This document shows positions 1-7,885 of a DNA stretch of 38,468 nt, in pieces. The stretch is from Chitinophagaceae bacterium UBA3961. GTDB lineage: Bacteria > Bacteroidota > Bacteroidia > Chitinophagales > Chitinophagaceae. How positions within the stretch are numbered: position 1 is the stretch's first letter; each line of letters starts with the position of its first letter. Under the pieces are notes generated by a model. The model had not been told where the DNA came from. It did not search any database and worked only from the letters and a program-made list of their open reading frames with translations. The position numbers and the translations under genes were made by a program. The DNA is taken from NCBI GenBank assembly GCA_002385265.1, contig DGDD01000281.1, positions 1-38,468 of the forward strand. Direction: 5' to 3'.

Positions 1-128
1 CAGATTAGCCTCCGATATTCAATCAACCTGACTGCCGGCTGTTTCATTATTAATTATTACTTATTAATTATTAATTAATCCCGGCTGTTCAATTCTTAAT
101 TCTTACTTCTTAATTCTTAATTAATCCC
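1..128 (-). repeat. Dispersed intergenic repeat, copy A
   Basis: Read on the minus strand, this has an AT-rich arm, the motif GAACAGCCG, a second AT-rich arm of TTAATAAT-like units, and a 43-base core (positions 1-43). The core starts AACAGCCGGCAGTCAGG and ends GGAGGCTAATCTG. It is identical over all 43 bases to the core at 7594-7636 and differs at three positions from the one at 31612-31654. The two-arm layout is shared with the copy at 31532-31654. The copy touches the window edge, so its full extent is unknown. It lies downstream of the tonB terminator. Confidence 0.85.
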
Positions 129-162
129 GCCTCATCAAGCCCAATCCTACAGAATCCTAGCT

Positions 163-192
163 AAAAAAAAGGTCTCGCAAACGCGAGACCTT
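163..192 (-). terminator. Rho-independent terminator of the exbB-tonB operon
   Basis: A perfect 10-base-pair stem (AAGGTCTCGC, loop AAAC, GCGAGACCTT) is followed on the minus strand by a run of T. It sits 24 bases past the tonB stop codon, the expected place for the end of this leftward operon. Confidence 0.9.
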
Positions 193-215
193 CATTATTA
201 ATTATTAATTAACGC

Positions 216-1043
216 TTATCCTTCTGTTTCCAAACGGAACACGATCGGTTGCTTCTTGTAAGATTTCACCTGACGTCCGTTCTGGATGGCGGGAGTCCAT
301 TTACCACTCTTCTTGATTACACGTACCGCTTCGTCTCTCAGTTCGTTAGGACCACTTACGGCCTCTACATCACTCACGTTTCCTTCTTTATCTACGATGA
401 ACTGAACTACTACTGTACCTTGAATCTCGTTGTCGATGGCTTCTTGAGGGTATCTCAAACTTTTGTTCAAGTAACGCGCCCAAGCACTGGTACCTCCGGG
501 GTAGTCAGACTCGATTTCCACCTTCGTAAAGGTTTTGTCGTAATCTTCTTCGTCCTTTTTAGGAGCTTCAACTACACCCTTTCCGTCGTCCACCGGAGGA
601 GCAACAATACCTTCATCTTTAATACCTTCTTGGTTAACTGTACCAATTTTGGTGTCTTCCAGTTTTTCGATTTCAGGTGGTTTCTCGTCCTCTTTAACCT
701 CTTCATCTTTTACGATTTTAGGAGGTGTGAACTTTGCCATTTCCACTTTTGGTGGTTCTGGTGGTTTGGGAGGAGGCGGAGGAGGTGGTTCGTTTTTCTT
801 CTCTTCTGTCTTCATGTCTTCCAGTTGTACGTCTTGAACAACCACTTCTTTCTTTTGATTGGCCAAAGTGTTCGACAAGATATAACCAACAAAGAGGAGC
901 AAACAAAGAGCAGCAGTTGCAATAAGAGCCGTTGCGAGGCGCTTATTGTACGTCTTGCGGAGATCATAAGCACCATACTCCTTATTTCTTCCTTCGAAGA
1001 TGATATCGAGGATATCAGCGCTTAAAATTTTATTTACATCCAT
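216..1043 (-). CDS. tonB: Energy transducer TonB (first copy)
   Basis: TonB couples the ExbB/ExbD proton channel in the inner membrane to TonB-dependent receptors in the outer membrane. The 275-residue protein has a short cytoplasmic start with the motif FEGRNKEYGAY (16-26), one membrane segment (about 36-57), a periplasmic linker rich in proline, glutamate and lysine (a run of prolines at about 86-98), and a C-terminal TonB domain (about 180-273) with YPGG and LRYPQEAI-like elements. It is the last gene of an exbB-exbD-exbD-tonB cluster and is followed by a strong hairpin terminator. The N-terminal motif is shared with the second TonB at 24938-25741. The family call is secure; which receptors it serves cannot be read from the sequence. 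Confidence 0.96.
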   Translation of the reverse strand: MDVNKILSADILDIIFEGRNKEYGAYDLRKTYNKRLATALIATAALCLLLFVGYILSNTLANQKKEVVVQDVQLEDMKTEEKKNEPPPPPPPKPPEPPKVEMAKFTPPKIVKDEEVKEDEKPPEIEKLEDTKIGTVNQEGIKDEGIVAPPVDDGKGVVEAPKKDEEDYDKTFTKVEIESDYPGGTSAWARYLNKSLRYPQEAIDNEIQGTVVVQFIVDKEGNVSDVEAVSGPNELRDEAVRVIKKSGKWTPAIQNGRQVKSYKKQPIVFRLETEG

Positions 1044-1101
1044 GTTACGTTATTTGTTAGTAAGATGCATCGAGCATCTAATTTCCATACATTTTTTTAC
1101 A

Positions 1102-1641
1102 TTAATTTCCGGCGGCGCCTTCAGTAGCTTTAATGAGACCAAGCTCAGTATCTGAAATATCCACCAAAGCATAACGTTTTACTTCATTGATCGCCATTTC
1201 GTCCAATGCATCTACTGTGTTTTTGTAAGTAGATTCAGGACCCGGCTTGATCACCACTACGAAATCTTTAGGATCGGTAGACTTCTTCTTGTCGATGATA
1301 ATCGTACGCAATTCTTTGAATGTAGCGGATTTGAAGTTTGAACCATCGGGTGCTAATTCACCTTCATAGTAGAACACTGCATCATTCTTAGAAAGCATGA
1401 TGGTAAGTGCGCCTGAAGCTTTCACCTTGTTCTGCTCTTCGGGCTTTTCAGTGTCCTTAGGCAAGAACAAACGCATGGCCGTTGGTTGGCTCATGGTTGT
1501 GGTGAAGATGAAGAATGTGATCAGCAGGAAGCCGAGATCCACCATGGGGGTTAAGTCAACGCGGGTAGAAAGTTTTTTACCTTTCTTCACTCCCGGGCCT
1601 TTCTTATGTCCACCCCCACTCGAGGTATCCATTTCTGCCAT
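1102..1641 (-). CDS. exbD: ExbD/TolR biopolymer transport protein (second of two)
   Basis: ExbD is the single-span partner of the ExbB proton channel; its membrane aspartate takes part in proton flow. The 179-residue protein has a glycine- and lysine-rich cytoplasmic start and one membrane helix (about 32-50) containing the pattern RVDLTPMVDLGFLL. Asp35 is the likely equivalent of the essential ExbD aspartate. A periplasmic domain follows, with KPGPESTYKNTVDALDEM near the end. It lies 31 bases after the other exbD and 58 bases before tonB, so the genes are very likely co-transcribed. It shares the family fold with the 223-residue ExbD, but the sequences are quite different, which suggests distinct roles rather than a recent duplication. 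Confidence 0.95.
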   Translation of the reverse strand: MAEMDTSSGGGHKKGPGVKKGKKLSTRVDLTPMVDLGFLLITFFIFTTTMSQPTAMRLFLPKDTEKPEEQNKVKASGALTIMLSKNDAVFYYEGELAPDGSNFKSATFKELRTIIIDKKKSTDPKDFVVVIKPGPESTYKNTVDALDEMAINEVKRYALVDISDTELGLIKATEGAAGN

Positions 1642-1672
1642 GTCGCAAAATATTTTGGGTTATAACTGTTGT

Positions 1673-2344
1673 TTACTCTTCAGATTTTTTACCGCCGCTA
1701 GTCTGAGTCTTATACAAATCGGTACCTACAGGAGCATTCTCCGGATCGGTTACCATTGAAAATTTGAAGATATCATTCTTTTTAAAGGCGAAAATGATGC
1801 CTTTAAAAGCGGGGTATTTGGCTGAATTATCACCTTTCAACATCAGGTTCATTTTGGTTCCTGCGAAGGCTGTGTTAGCAGCACGCATCCACTCAACGAG
1901 TTCGTTGCTGGCAGAATCCGTTACCGGAATTCCGGGAGCTTTGAAAGCCTGAAGTTGCTCGGTCGATAAGTTTAAGAACTGTTTAAGCTGACTGAAAGGA
2001 ACGCCGATGTAAGAAGCATTCTTCTTAGCAAACGCGTCTTTTTCTGCCTTGGTCAAACCCAATGATTTGGTTTCATCGATATAATCGATGATGTCCATTT
2101 TCTCACTTGGATTTTCGTCTGATACAGAAAAATATGCCTTTCCGTCTTTGTCGAGCGTAATCAGTACCGCATCTTTTGCTTCCACAGCTTTGGTACTCAC
2201 CGATTTAGGGGTGGTTACCGCCAAAGCCTCTGAAGGCTTGAACTTTGTGGTCAAGATGAAGAACGACAACAACAAGAAGGCTACATCGCACATCGCTGTC
2301 ATGTCGATCGTGGTACTTTTCCGAGGTACTTTAACTTTTGGCAT
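1673..2344 (-). CDS. exbD: ExbD/TolR biopolymer transport protein (first of two)
   Basis: This is a second ExbD-type subunit of the TonB energising complex, 223 residues and longer than the usual 130-150. The start MPKVKVPRKSTTIDMTAMCD leads into one membrane helix (about 18-34) with Asp20 in the position of the proton-path aspartate. The long periplasmic part (about 35-215) contains an insert (about 80-150) absent from short ExbD proteins. It follows exbB after a 133-base gap and precedes the other exbD. Paired unequal exbD genes are common in Bacteroidota TonB operons. What the extra length does is not evident. Confidence 0.94.
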   Translation of the reverse strand: MPKVKVPRKSTTIDMTAMCDVAFLLLSFFILTTKFKPSEALAVTTPKSVSTKAVEAKDAVLITLDKDGKAYFSVSDENPSEKMDIIDYIDETKSLGLTKAEKDAFAKKNASYIGVPFSQLKQFLNLSTEQLQAFKAPGIPVTDSASNELVEWMRAANTAFAGTKMNLMLKGDNSAKYPAFKGIIFAFKKNDIFKFSMVTDPENAPVGTDLYKTQTSGGKKSEE

Positions 2345-2477
2345 GATTTAGTTTGATTTCAGTTTTAATTAAGATGCTTTTCGGCACCATTTCCATAAAA
2401 CACTGTAATTCACAGCGTTTCGGAGTTTACTCATTCCTGATTACCAACTCTTTAGGAGCAGATCCGGAATTCTTCGA

Positions 2478-3338
2478 TTACTTATAAAGTGAAGCGAAGC
2501 TTTGAGTTAAAGTGAAACCAGACTCATCGATACCGTAAGTGATACCATCGATCTTTGTAGTAAAGATGTTATACATGATGATCGCGATAGCTGAAGTACC
2601 GATACCCAATGCGGTGTTGTACAACGCTTCAGAGATACCTTTTGACAATTCAGCAGCAGCAGCACCACCACCTTCTTCACCAAGAGCCGAGAACGACTTG
2701 ATCATACCCAATACCGTTCCTAACAGACCCAACAAGGTTGCTACAGAAGCGATGGTAGATAAGAATACCAAGTTCTTTTCCAACATAGGCAATTCAAGAG
2801 AAGTAGCCTCTTCAACTTCCTTCTGGATGTTCAATACTTTTTGTTCAGTATCCAACTCAGTGTTAGTGATCATTTCTTTGTACTTGCGAAGACCCGCTTT
2901 CATTACGTTACCTACGCTACCTTTTTGCTTGTCGCACTCAGCAATAGCTTGGTCAACGTTCTTGTTAGCTAAGTGGTACTGTACTTTGCGGATGAACTCA
3001 GCAATGTTACCGGTACCGGTAGCTTTAACGATGGTCAATAAACGCTCAATTACGAATACAACTACAGTTAAGAAACTAGCGATAAGGATCGGTACAATGA
3101 TACCACCCTCGTACATTTTCACCAATCCGCCCTTAGGTCCTTTGTGATTAGGCCAGAAACCACCATTCAAATCTGGTGTAGTGAAATTTGATGGATTACC
3201 CAAAATGAAACGCCAAATGATAAATCCTACGACGATACACATAACGGGCGCAATCCACGAGATAGCGTTACTCTTTTTCTTGGGTTGAACAGATGTACTA
3301 CTCTTTGATGCAGTAGCAGTTGGTTTTGTTTCAGCCAT
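2478..3338 (-). CDS. exbB: ExbB/MotA/TolQ-family proton channel
   Basis: This is the polytopic proton-channel subunit that energises TonB. The 286-residue protein has a lysine- and serine-rich start, an extra hydrophobic segment (about 28-46), then the usual ExbB segments (about 79-101, 191-213 and 236-260). The ExbB signature GLLGTVLGMIKSF lies at about 204-216, and NTALGIGTSAIAI at about 241-253. The classic ExbB has three membrane spans, so the first segment is an addition. It is the first gene of the operon and diverges from the metalloprotease gene across a 304-base gap that must contain both promoters. The family call is secure; TolQ is the main alternative, but the adjacent tonB favours ExbB. 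Confidence 0.95.
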   Translation of the reverse strand: MAETKPTATASKSSTSVQPKKKSNAISWIAPVMCIVVGFIIWRFILGNPSNFTTPDLNGGFWPNHKGPKGGLVKMYEGGIIVPILIASFLTVVVFVIERLLTIVKATGTGNIAEFIRKVQYHLANKNVDQAIAECDKQKGSVGNVMKAGLRKYKEMITNTELDTEQKVLNIQKEVEEATSLELPMLEKNLVFLSTIASVATLLGLLGTVLGMIKSFSALGEEGGGAAAAELSKGISEALYNTALGIGTSAIAIIMYNIFTTKIDGITYGIDESGFTLTQSFASLYK

Positions 3339-3642
3339 GATCGTTTGTTTTTAGTGTTTGAAATTTAAACTGTATTTTAAAAAATTAAGAGCACACAAGT
3401 CTACTGAAAAAATGCCTTATCCGCCAAAATTTTGCGGAAATTTTTCAATGGGATTCAAAGGAATGGAAATTGCACAATTTTAATGGGCCTTAAAATTAAG
3501 GGAATTGATTTGAAAAAACATTACCATTTATACACTTAATGGTTTGTTCATACCCTCCATTAACCTCCGCTACTATTATATAAACGGTACATGCGGGTGC
3601 CTTCCCTTTTCTGTATCTTCATTTCCTAAATTTTTTTCGAAC
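3339..3642. promoter_or_regulatory. Divergent intergenic region between exbB and the metalloprotease
   Basis: No gene is visible in these 304 bases. On the minus strand, 3396-3403 reads TAGACTTG, one mismatch from the Bacteroidota -7 element TAnnTTTG, and a TTG lies 21 bases upstream of it. On the plus strand, 3627-3634 reads TAAATTTT, also one mismatch from the element, shortly before the protease ATG. The near-palindrome CCGCCAAAATTTTGCGG at 3421-3437 lies on the putative exbB -33 region and could be an operator. All of these are motif guesses. Confidence 0.35.
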
Positions 3643-6195
3643 ATGTATACTTCTATCTGCTTCGCCAGAAAACTGACCCTAGTAGCTTTTGCTGCCAGCC
3701 TCGGTTTATCGGCCCTGGCGCAAACTAGACCCCCTCAAACCGGTGGTGTACCTACCCCCGGACAAGGTGGCCCTGCCGCCCCTCCGGCTGCAGCTGCTAA
3801 ACCCGGACCAAAAGCCTTTAAAGACGTAGTGACCGACAAAGCAATCTCTCGCAAAGGTTTGTTCAACGTCCACAAATTAGACGACCGTTATTTCTTCGAA
3901 ATCGGTGATACCCTCCTCGGAAGAGACATCCTCGTTGTAGGCCGTATCTCTAAAGCCCCTATCGACACCCGCTCCGGTTTCTTCGGCTACGCCGGTGACG
4001 AAATCAACGAAAACGTGATCCGTTTCGAAAAAGGACCTAATAACAAAATCTTCTTGAGAAACATCTCTTTCTCTGTTTACTCAAAAGATTCTACTTCCCC
4101 CATGTACAAAACCGTGCAGAACTCTAATATCCAGCCCATCGCAGCGGCTTTCGATATCAAAGCGTTCTCTAAAGACAGCACCGGTTCTGTAATTGACCTA
4201 ACCGACTATATCAGTGGCGATAACGATATCCTCTTTTTCGCCTCTTTCTTCAAATCTGCATTACGTGTAGGTGGTGTACAAGGCGATAAATCATATATCG
4301 TTGACGTAAAAACCTACCCTAATAATACCGAAATCAAAACCGTTAAAACCTACGGTAAACTCCCCAACCCGCAAATGATGCAGGGTGGAATCAACCTCGG
4401 TCCTACCGGTAATGCTACTTTCGAACTCAATACTTCTATCGTAGCCCTTCCAAAAGTGCCCATGCGCCCTCGTTACTATGACGACCGCGTGGCTTACTTC
4501 ACTACCGAATACACCGATTTCGACGCTGATCCACAAGGTGTTAAAGACATCTCTATGATCACTCGTTGGAGACTGGAACCAAAACCGGAAGACCTCGAGC
4601 GTTTCAAAAAAGGTGAATTGGTTGAACCTGCGAAACCTATTATATATTATATCGATCCGGCTACCCCTAAAAAATGGGTTCCATTCCTTATTCAAGGGGT
4701 GAACGATTGGCAGAAAGCCTTCGAAAAAGCAGGTTTCAAAAACGCTATCCAAGCTCGCCTCGCTCCTACTAAACAGGAAGACAGCACTTGGAGCCTTGAA
4801 GATGCCCGCTACTCAGCCATCGTTTACAAGCCTTCTGACATCCCCAATGCCAGCGGTCCGCACATTCACGACCCTCGCAGTGGTGAAATCCTTGAATCAC
4901 ATATCAACTGGTACCACAACGTAATGCGTTTGTTGCGCAACTGGTATTTAATTCAAGCAGCACCAAGTGATCCAAAAGCTCGTACAGCGAACTTCGAAGA
5001 TGAATTGATGGGTCAATTGATCCGTTTCGTTTCTTCTCACGAAGTAGGTCACACACTAGGATTGCCTCACAACATGGGTTCTTCTTCATCTGTGCCTGTT
5101 GAAAAATTGCGCGATAAAGCTTGGGTAGAAGCCAATGGCCACACTCCATCTATCATGGACTATGCTCGTTTCAACTATGTAGCACAGCCTGAAGATGGTA
5201 TCAGCCAAGTAGGTCTTTTCCCTCGTATCGGTGATTACGATTTGTGGAGCATTGAGTGGGGTTATAAGCCTATCTATGGTGCTACCGAAGAGCAAGAAAA
5301 ACAACAATTGAATGAGTGGGTGAAAGCTCGCTTTGCCAATAACCGCCTTCGTTTCCTTCACCAAGATGGTATCGATCCTCGCGCTCAAACAGAGAGCTTG
5401 GGTGATAACAACATGAAAGCCGGTGAATATGGTATCAAAAATTTGAAGTGGATGATGCCTAAATTACAAGGATGGTTAAACGAAAGAGCTGAAAATTATG
5501 AGAACCTTACTGAAGTGTACAACGAAGTATTGTCTCAATTCTCTCGTTACAATGGTCACGTAGCTACCAACCTTGCAGGTGTGTTTACCGATTACAAAAC
5601 AACCGATCAAGATGGTGCAGTGTATTCTGTTGTTCCAAAAGCACAACAAAAAGAAGCAATGGCCTTCATGCAAAAGCAATTGTTTGAAACGCCTACTTGG
5701 TTGTTAGATAAAACCATTTTAGAGCGTATCAACAATCCGGCCGGTACCGACCGTGTTGCTACCATTCAAGAACAATTCCTCGGTTCTATGTTGAGCATCG
5801 GCCGCCTTCAACGTTTTGTGTTGAATGCAAACCGTGATGCTTCTTCATATAAAATTGATGAGTACATGGACGATCTCAGAAAAGGATTGTACAGTGAATT
5901 GGCAACTAAGAAGGTGATCGATAACTACCGTCGTAACCTCCAAAAGAGCTTTGTAGAACGTTTGGGTGCATTGATCAACCCGGCTCCAACTCCATCGCTC
6001 GGTGGCGGTATCACCATCACTTTCGGACCAGCTATCGATCCTAAAAAATCAGATGTATATTCAGTAGCAAAAGGAACCTTGCGTCAATTGAAAGCAGAAA
6101 TTGCTGCCGCACTTCCTTTGTATACCGACAAAATGAGCAAGATGCACTTGCAAGATTTGAACGAGCGCATCGACCGCATTTTGAATCCAAGATAA
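3643..6195 (+). CDS. Secreted zinc-dependent metalloprotease (DUF5117/DUF4953 type)
   Basis: This is a large predicted exported metallopeptidase. From the ATG at 3643 the protein has 850 residues and begins with a signal peptide (basic CFARKLTL, then a hydrophobic stretch ending SALAQ). An upstream in-frame ATG at 3544 would add 33 residues with no signal character, so I prefer 3643. A proline- and glycine-rich linker follows, then an N-terminal domain typical of this Bacteroidota family. The zinc motif HEVGHTLGLPHN (His466, Glu467, His470, His476) fits HExxHxxGxxH, and SIMDYARFNY about 35 residues later looks like the metzincin Met-turn. The active site is complete. A terminator follows directly. 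Leucine codons change from mostly CTC to mostly TTG at about 4630-4900. The substrate is unknown. Confidence 0.92.
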   Translation: MYTSICFARKLTLVAFAASLGLSALAQTRPPQTGGVPTPGQGGPAAPPAAAAKPGPKAFKDVVTDKAISRKGLFNVHKLDDRYFFEIGDTLLGRDILVVGRISKAPIDTRSGFFGYAGDEINENVIRFEKGPNNKIFLRNISFSVYSKDSTSPMYKTVQNSNIQPIAAAFDIKAFSKDSTGSVIDLTDYISGDNDILFFASFFKSALRVGGVQGDKSYIVDVKTYPNNTEIKTVKTYGKLPNPQMMQGGINLGPTGNATFELNTSIVALPKVPMRPRYYDDRVAYFTTEYTDFDADPQGVKDISMITRWRLEPKPEDLERFKKGELVEPAKPIIYYIDPATPKKWVPFLIQGVNDWQKAFEKAGFKNAIQARLAPTKQEDSTWSLEDARYSAIVYKPSDIPNASGPHIHDPRSGEILESHINWYHNVMRLLRNWYLIQAAPSDPKARTANFEDELMGQLIRFVSSHEVGHTLGLPHNMGSSSSVPVEKLRDKAWVEANGHTPSIMDYARFNYVAQPEDGISQVGLFPRIGDYDLWSIEWGYKPIYGATEEQEKQQLNEWVKARFANNRLRFLHQDGIDPRAQTESLGDNNMKAGEYGIKNLKWMMPKLQGWLNERAENYENLTEVYNEVLSQFSRYNGHVATNLAGVFTDYKTTDQDGAVYSVVPKAQQKEAMAFMQKQLFETPTWLLDKTILERINNPAGTDRVATIQEQFLGSMLSIGRLQRFVLNANRDASSYKIDEYMDDLRKGLYSELATKKVIDNYRRNLQKSFVERLGALINPAPTPSLGGGITITFGPAIDPKKSDVYSVAKGTLRQLKAEIAAALPLYTDKMSKMHLQDLNERIDRILNPR

Positions 6196-6205
6196 TTTTC
6201 TCTGA

Positions 6206-6242
6206 AAAGAACCCTGATCAACTGCATCAGGGTTCTTTCTTC
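6206..6242 (+). terminator. Rho-independent terminator after the metalloprotease
   Basis: The stem AAAGAACCCTGAT (6206-6218) pairs fully with ATCAGGGTTCTTT (6226-6238) around a 7-base loop. The T-rich 3' arm and tail complete a typical terminator ten bases after the stop codon. Confidence 0.88.
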
Positions 6243-6250
6243 TAACTTTG
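6243..6250 (+). promoter_or_regulatory. Bacteroidota -7 promoter element for the ABC permease
   Basis: TAACTTTG matches TAnnTTTG exactly and lies just after the protease terminator, 37 bases before the permease ATG. I see no clear -33 TTG at the usual spacing, so this rests on one box and its position. Confidence 0.55.
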
Positions 6251-6287
6251 CAGAACAGAACCTTACCTAGAAAAAAAAGAACTAGCC

Positions 6288-7568
6288 ATGGCATTCAAAG
6301 ACACTTTCTCCCTCGCTTTTAGAACCGTTCGCGGCAATCGCCTTAGAACCGGTATCACCGTTTCCATTATTGCTTTTGGTATCATGGCCCTCGTGGGCAT
6401 CAATACCGCCATTGAAGCAGTAAAGCAGAAATTCACGGAGAGTTTCTCGTCGATGGGTGCCAATGGATTTACCATACGTTTCAAAGAACCCCGCTTCGGG
6501 TTTGGTGGAAACAACAACGACCTGAAGAAAGAAAAGAAAGGAGCGAAAAAAGAAAAGAAGTCGAACCTGAACAAGCCGATCACAAAAATTCAGGCAGAGA
6601 CCTTCAAAGACAGCTACAATTTTCCGGCAGAAGTGAGCATCAATATGTTTGGTGTGAGAGATGGTGTGGTGAGCTACCAAAGTAAAAAATCGAATCCAAC
6701 CGTGCGTGTGGTTGGTGGAGATGAAAACTATTTAAGTCAAAATGGATTTACGGTTGAATATGGCCGTAATCTTTCAGGTCTCGACATCAGTACCGGACGC
6801 AATGTATGCGTAATTGGTAAAGATGTGGCGGCGCGTTTCTTTGGCGATAATCTGGAACGCCCGATCGAGAAAATTATTAAAGTAAACAACATCCCATTCC
6901 GTGTAATCGGAACCTTGAAAGCCAAGGGTTCTACATTCGGAATGAGTTTAGACAATATCGTTATTACATCGTACAACAACGTACGTCGTTATTTCAACAG
7001 CAACCCCAACGCCACTTTTGCCATTCAAGTGAAAGTGGGCGATTTAAAGATGATGGATGCGGCTATTAGTCAGGCTACCGGCATCTTCCGTCCTATCCGA
7101 AAATTAACCACTATAGAAGACGATAATTTTGTGATCGACAAAAGTGACAGCTTCGCAGAAATGTTGATCAGAAACCTCTCATTAATCACTACAGCAGCCG
7201 TATTCATTGGTATCATCACTTTATTAGGCGCGGCTATTGGTTTGATGAACATTATGCTCGTTTCTGTTTCTGAAAGAACCAAAGAAATTGGACTCATCAA
7301 AGCCATCGGCGGCAAAAAAGGTACGGTTCGCGATCAATTCTTAATAGAATCTATCTTGATCAGTTTAATGGGTGCCGGCATCGGCATCATTTTAGGAATC
7401 GGTTTAGGCAATATCGCCGGAGCCCTCTTAGGCACTAGCTTCTTGATCCCTTGGAATTGGATCATTGGCGGCGTGATCATTTGTACGCTCACAGGTTTAG
7501 GCGCAGGCCTCTATCCTGCAAGAAAAGCTTCGAAATTGAACCCGATTGAGGCGTTGCGATACGAGTAA
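6288..7568 (+). CDS. MacB/FtsX-type ABC transporter permease
   Basis: This 426-residue permease belongs to the MacB/LolC/FtsX group, which moves material by mechanotransmission rather than through a channel. One membrane helix near the start (about 20-42) is followed by a long periplasmic domain (about 45-290). Three C-terminal helices follow (about 295-320, 350-375, 385-410), with the conserved cytoplasmic loop SERTKEIGLIKAIGGKKGT between the first two and LYPARKASKLNPIEALRYE at the C terminus. The periplasmic part carries a lysine-rich stretch at about 78-95. The ATG is preceded by an A-rich stretch, usual for this phylum. No ATP-binding partner gene adjoins it, so the ATPase must be encoded elsewhere. 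It probably acts in efflux or envelope maintenance; the substrate is unknown. Confidence 0.93.
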   Translation: MAFKDTFSLAFRTVRGNRLRTGITVSIIAFGIMALVGINTAIEAVKQKFTESFSSMGANGFTIRFKEPRFGFGGNNNDLKKEKKGAKKEKKSNLNKPITKIQAETFKDSYNFPAEVSINMFGVRDGVVSYQSKKSNPTVRVVGGDENYLSQNGFTVEYGRNLSGLDISTGRNVCVIGKDVAARFFGDNLERPIEKIIKVNNIPFRVIGTLKAKGSTFGMSLDNIVITSYNNVRRYFNSNPNATFAIQVKVGDLKMMDAAISQATGIFRPIRKLTTIEDDNFVIDKSDSFAEMLIRNLSLITTAAVFIGIITLLGAAIGLMNIMLVSVSERTKEIGLIKAIGGKKGTVRDQFLIESILISLMGAGIGIILGIGLGNIAGALLGTSFLIPWNWIIGGVIICTLTGLGAGLYPARKASKLNPIEALRYE

Positions 7569-7823
7569 ATTAATAATTAATAATTAATAATTGAACAGCC
7601 GGCAGTCAGGTTGATTGAATATCGGAGGCTAATCTGTGGGAATCTGTAATAATTTGTGGTATCTGTGGTGAAAATCCTAAGGCCTAAAGCCTATAGCCTC
7701 ACTATTAATTCAACAGCCGGAATACAAGTAAAAAGAACACTTTGCGTATTCGCTGTGGTCGCTGCGGTGAAAGAAGAACACGACTCTTTGCGAACTCTTT
7801 GCGGCCTTTGCGCTCTTTGTGTA
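7569..7823. repeat. Repeat-filled convergent gap, copy B of the dispersed repeat plus word repeats
   Basis: No gene is supported here. Positions 7571-7593 are an AT-rich arm and 7594-7636 the 43-base core, identical to copy A. Next come 7633-7676 with ATCTGTGG and close variants (ATCTGTAAT, ATTTGTGGT), 7677-7700 with CCTAAGGCCTAAAGCCTA, a further AACAGCCGG at about 7711, and 7741-7820 with CTTTGCG-type units at a spacing of about 10 bases plus GCGGTGAA. The short open frame that crosses this area is made of these repeats and is not a credible gene. Confidence 0.8.
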
Positions 7824-7860
7824 AAATTAAAAAGCAGGGAATAGAAACCCACTCCCTGCT
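7824..7860 (-). terminator. Terminator of the nuo operon
   Basis: On the minus strand, AGCAGGGA (7853-7860) pairs with TCCCTGCT (7833-7840) around a 12-base loop, followed by TTTTAATTTT. It lies 25 bases after the nuoN stop codon and closes the complex I transcript. Confidence 0.82.
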
Positions 7861-7885
7861 CTTCCTATTATAACGCTCTTCGCTA

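Noticed and set aside
249..1025. Long antisense open frame over tonB (258 codons)
   Set aside because: It is composed of low-complexity Phe/Arg/Trp runs created by the proline- and acid-rich tonB sequence on the other strand. The tonB frame has a full domain order and context.
3544..3642. Upstream start for the metalloprotease
   Set aside because: The extra 33 residues do not form a signal peptide and the proper one begins at the ATG at 3643.
7656..7844. 62-codon frame in the 7569-7885 gap
   Set aside because: It is made of the CTTTGCG and AAGGCCTAAA repeats and runs into the nuo terminator.
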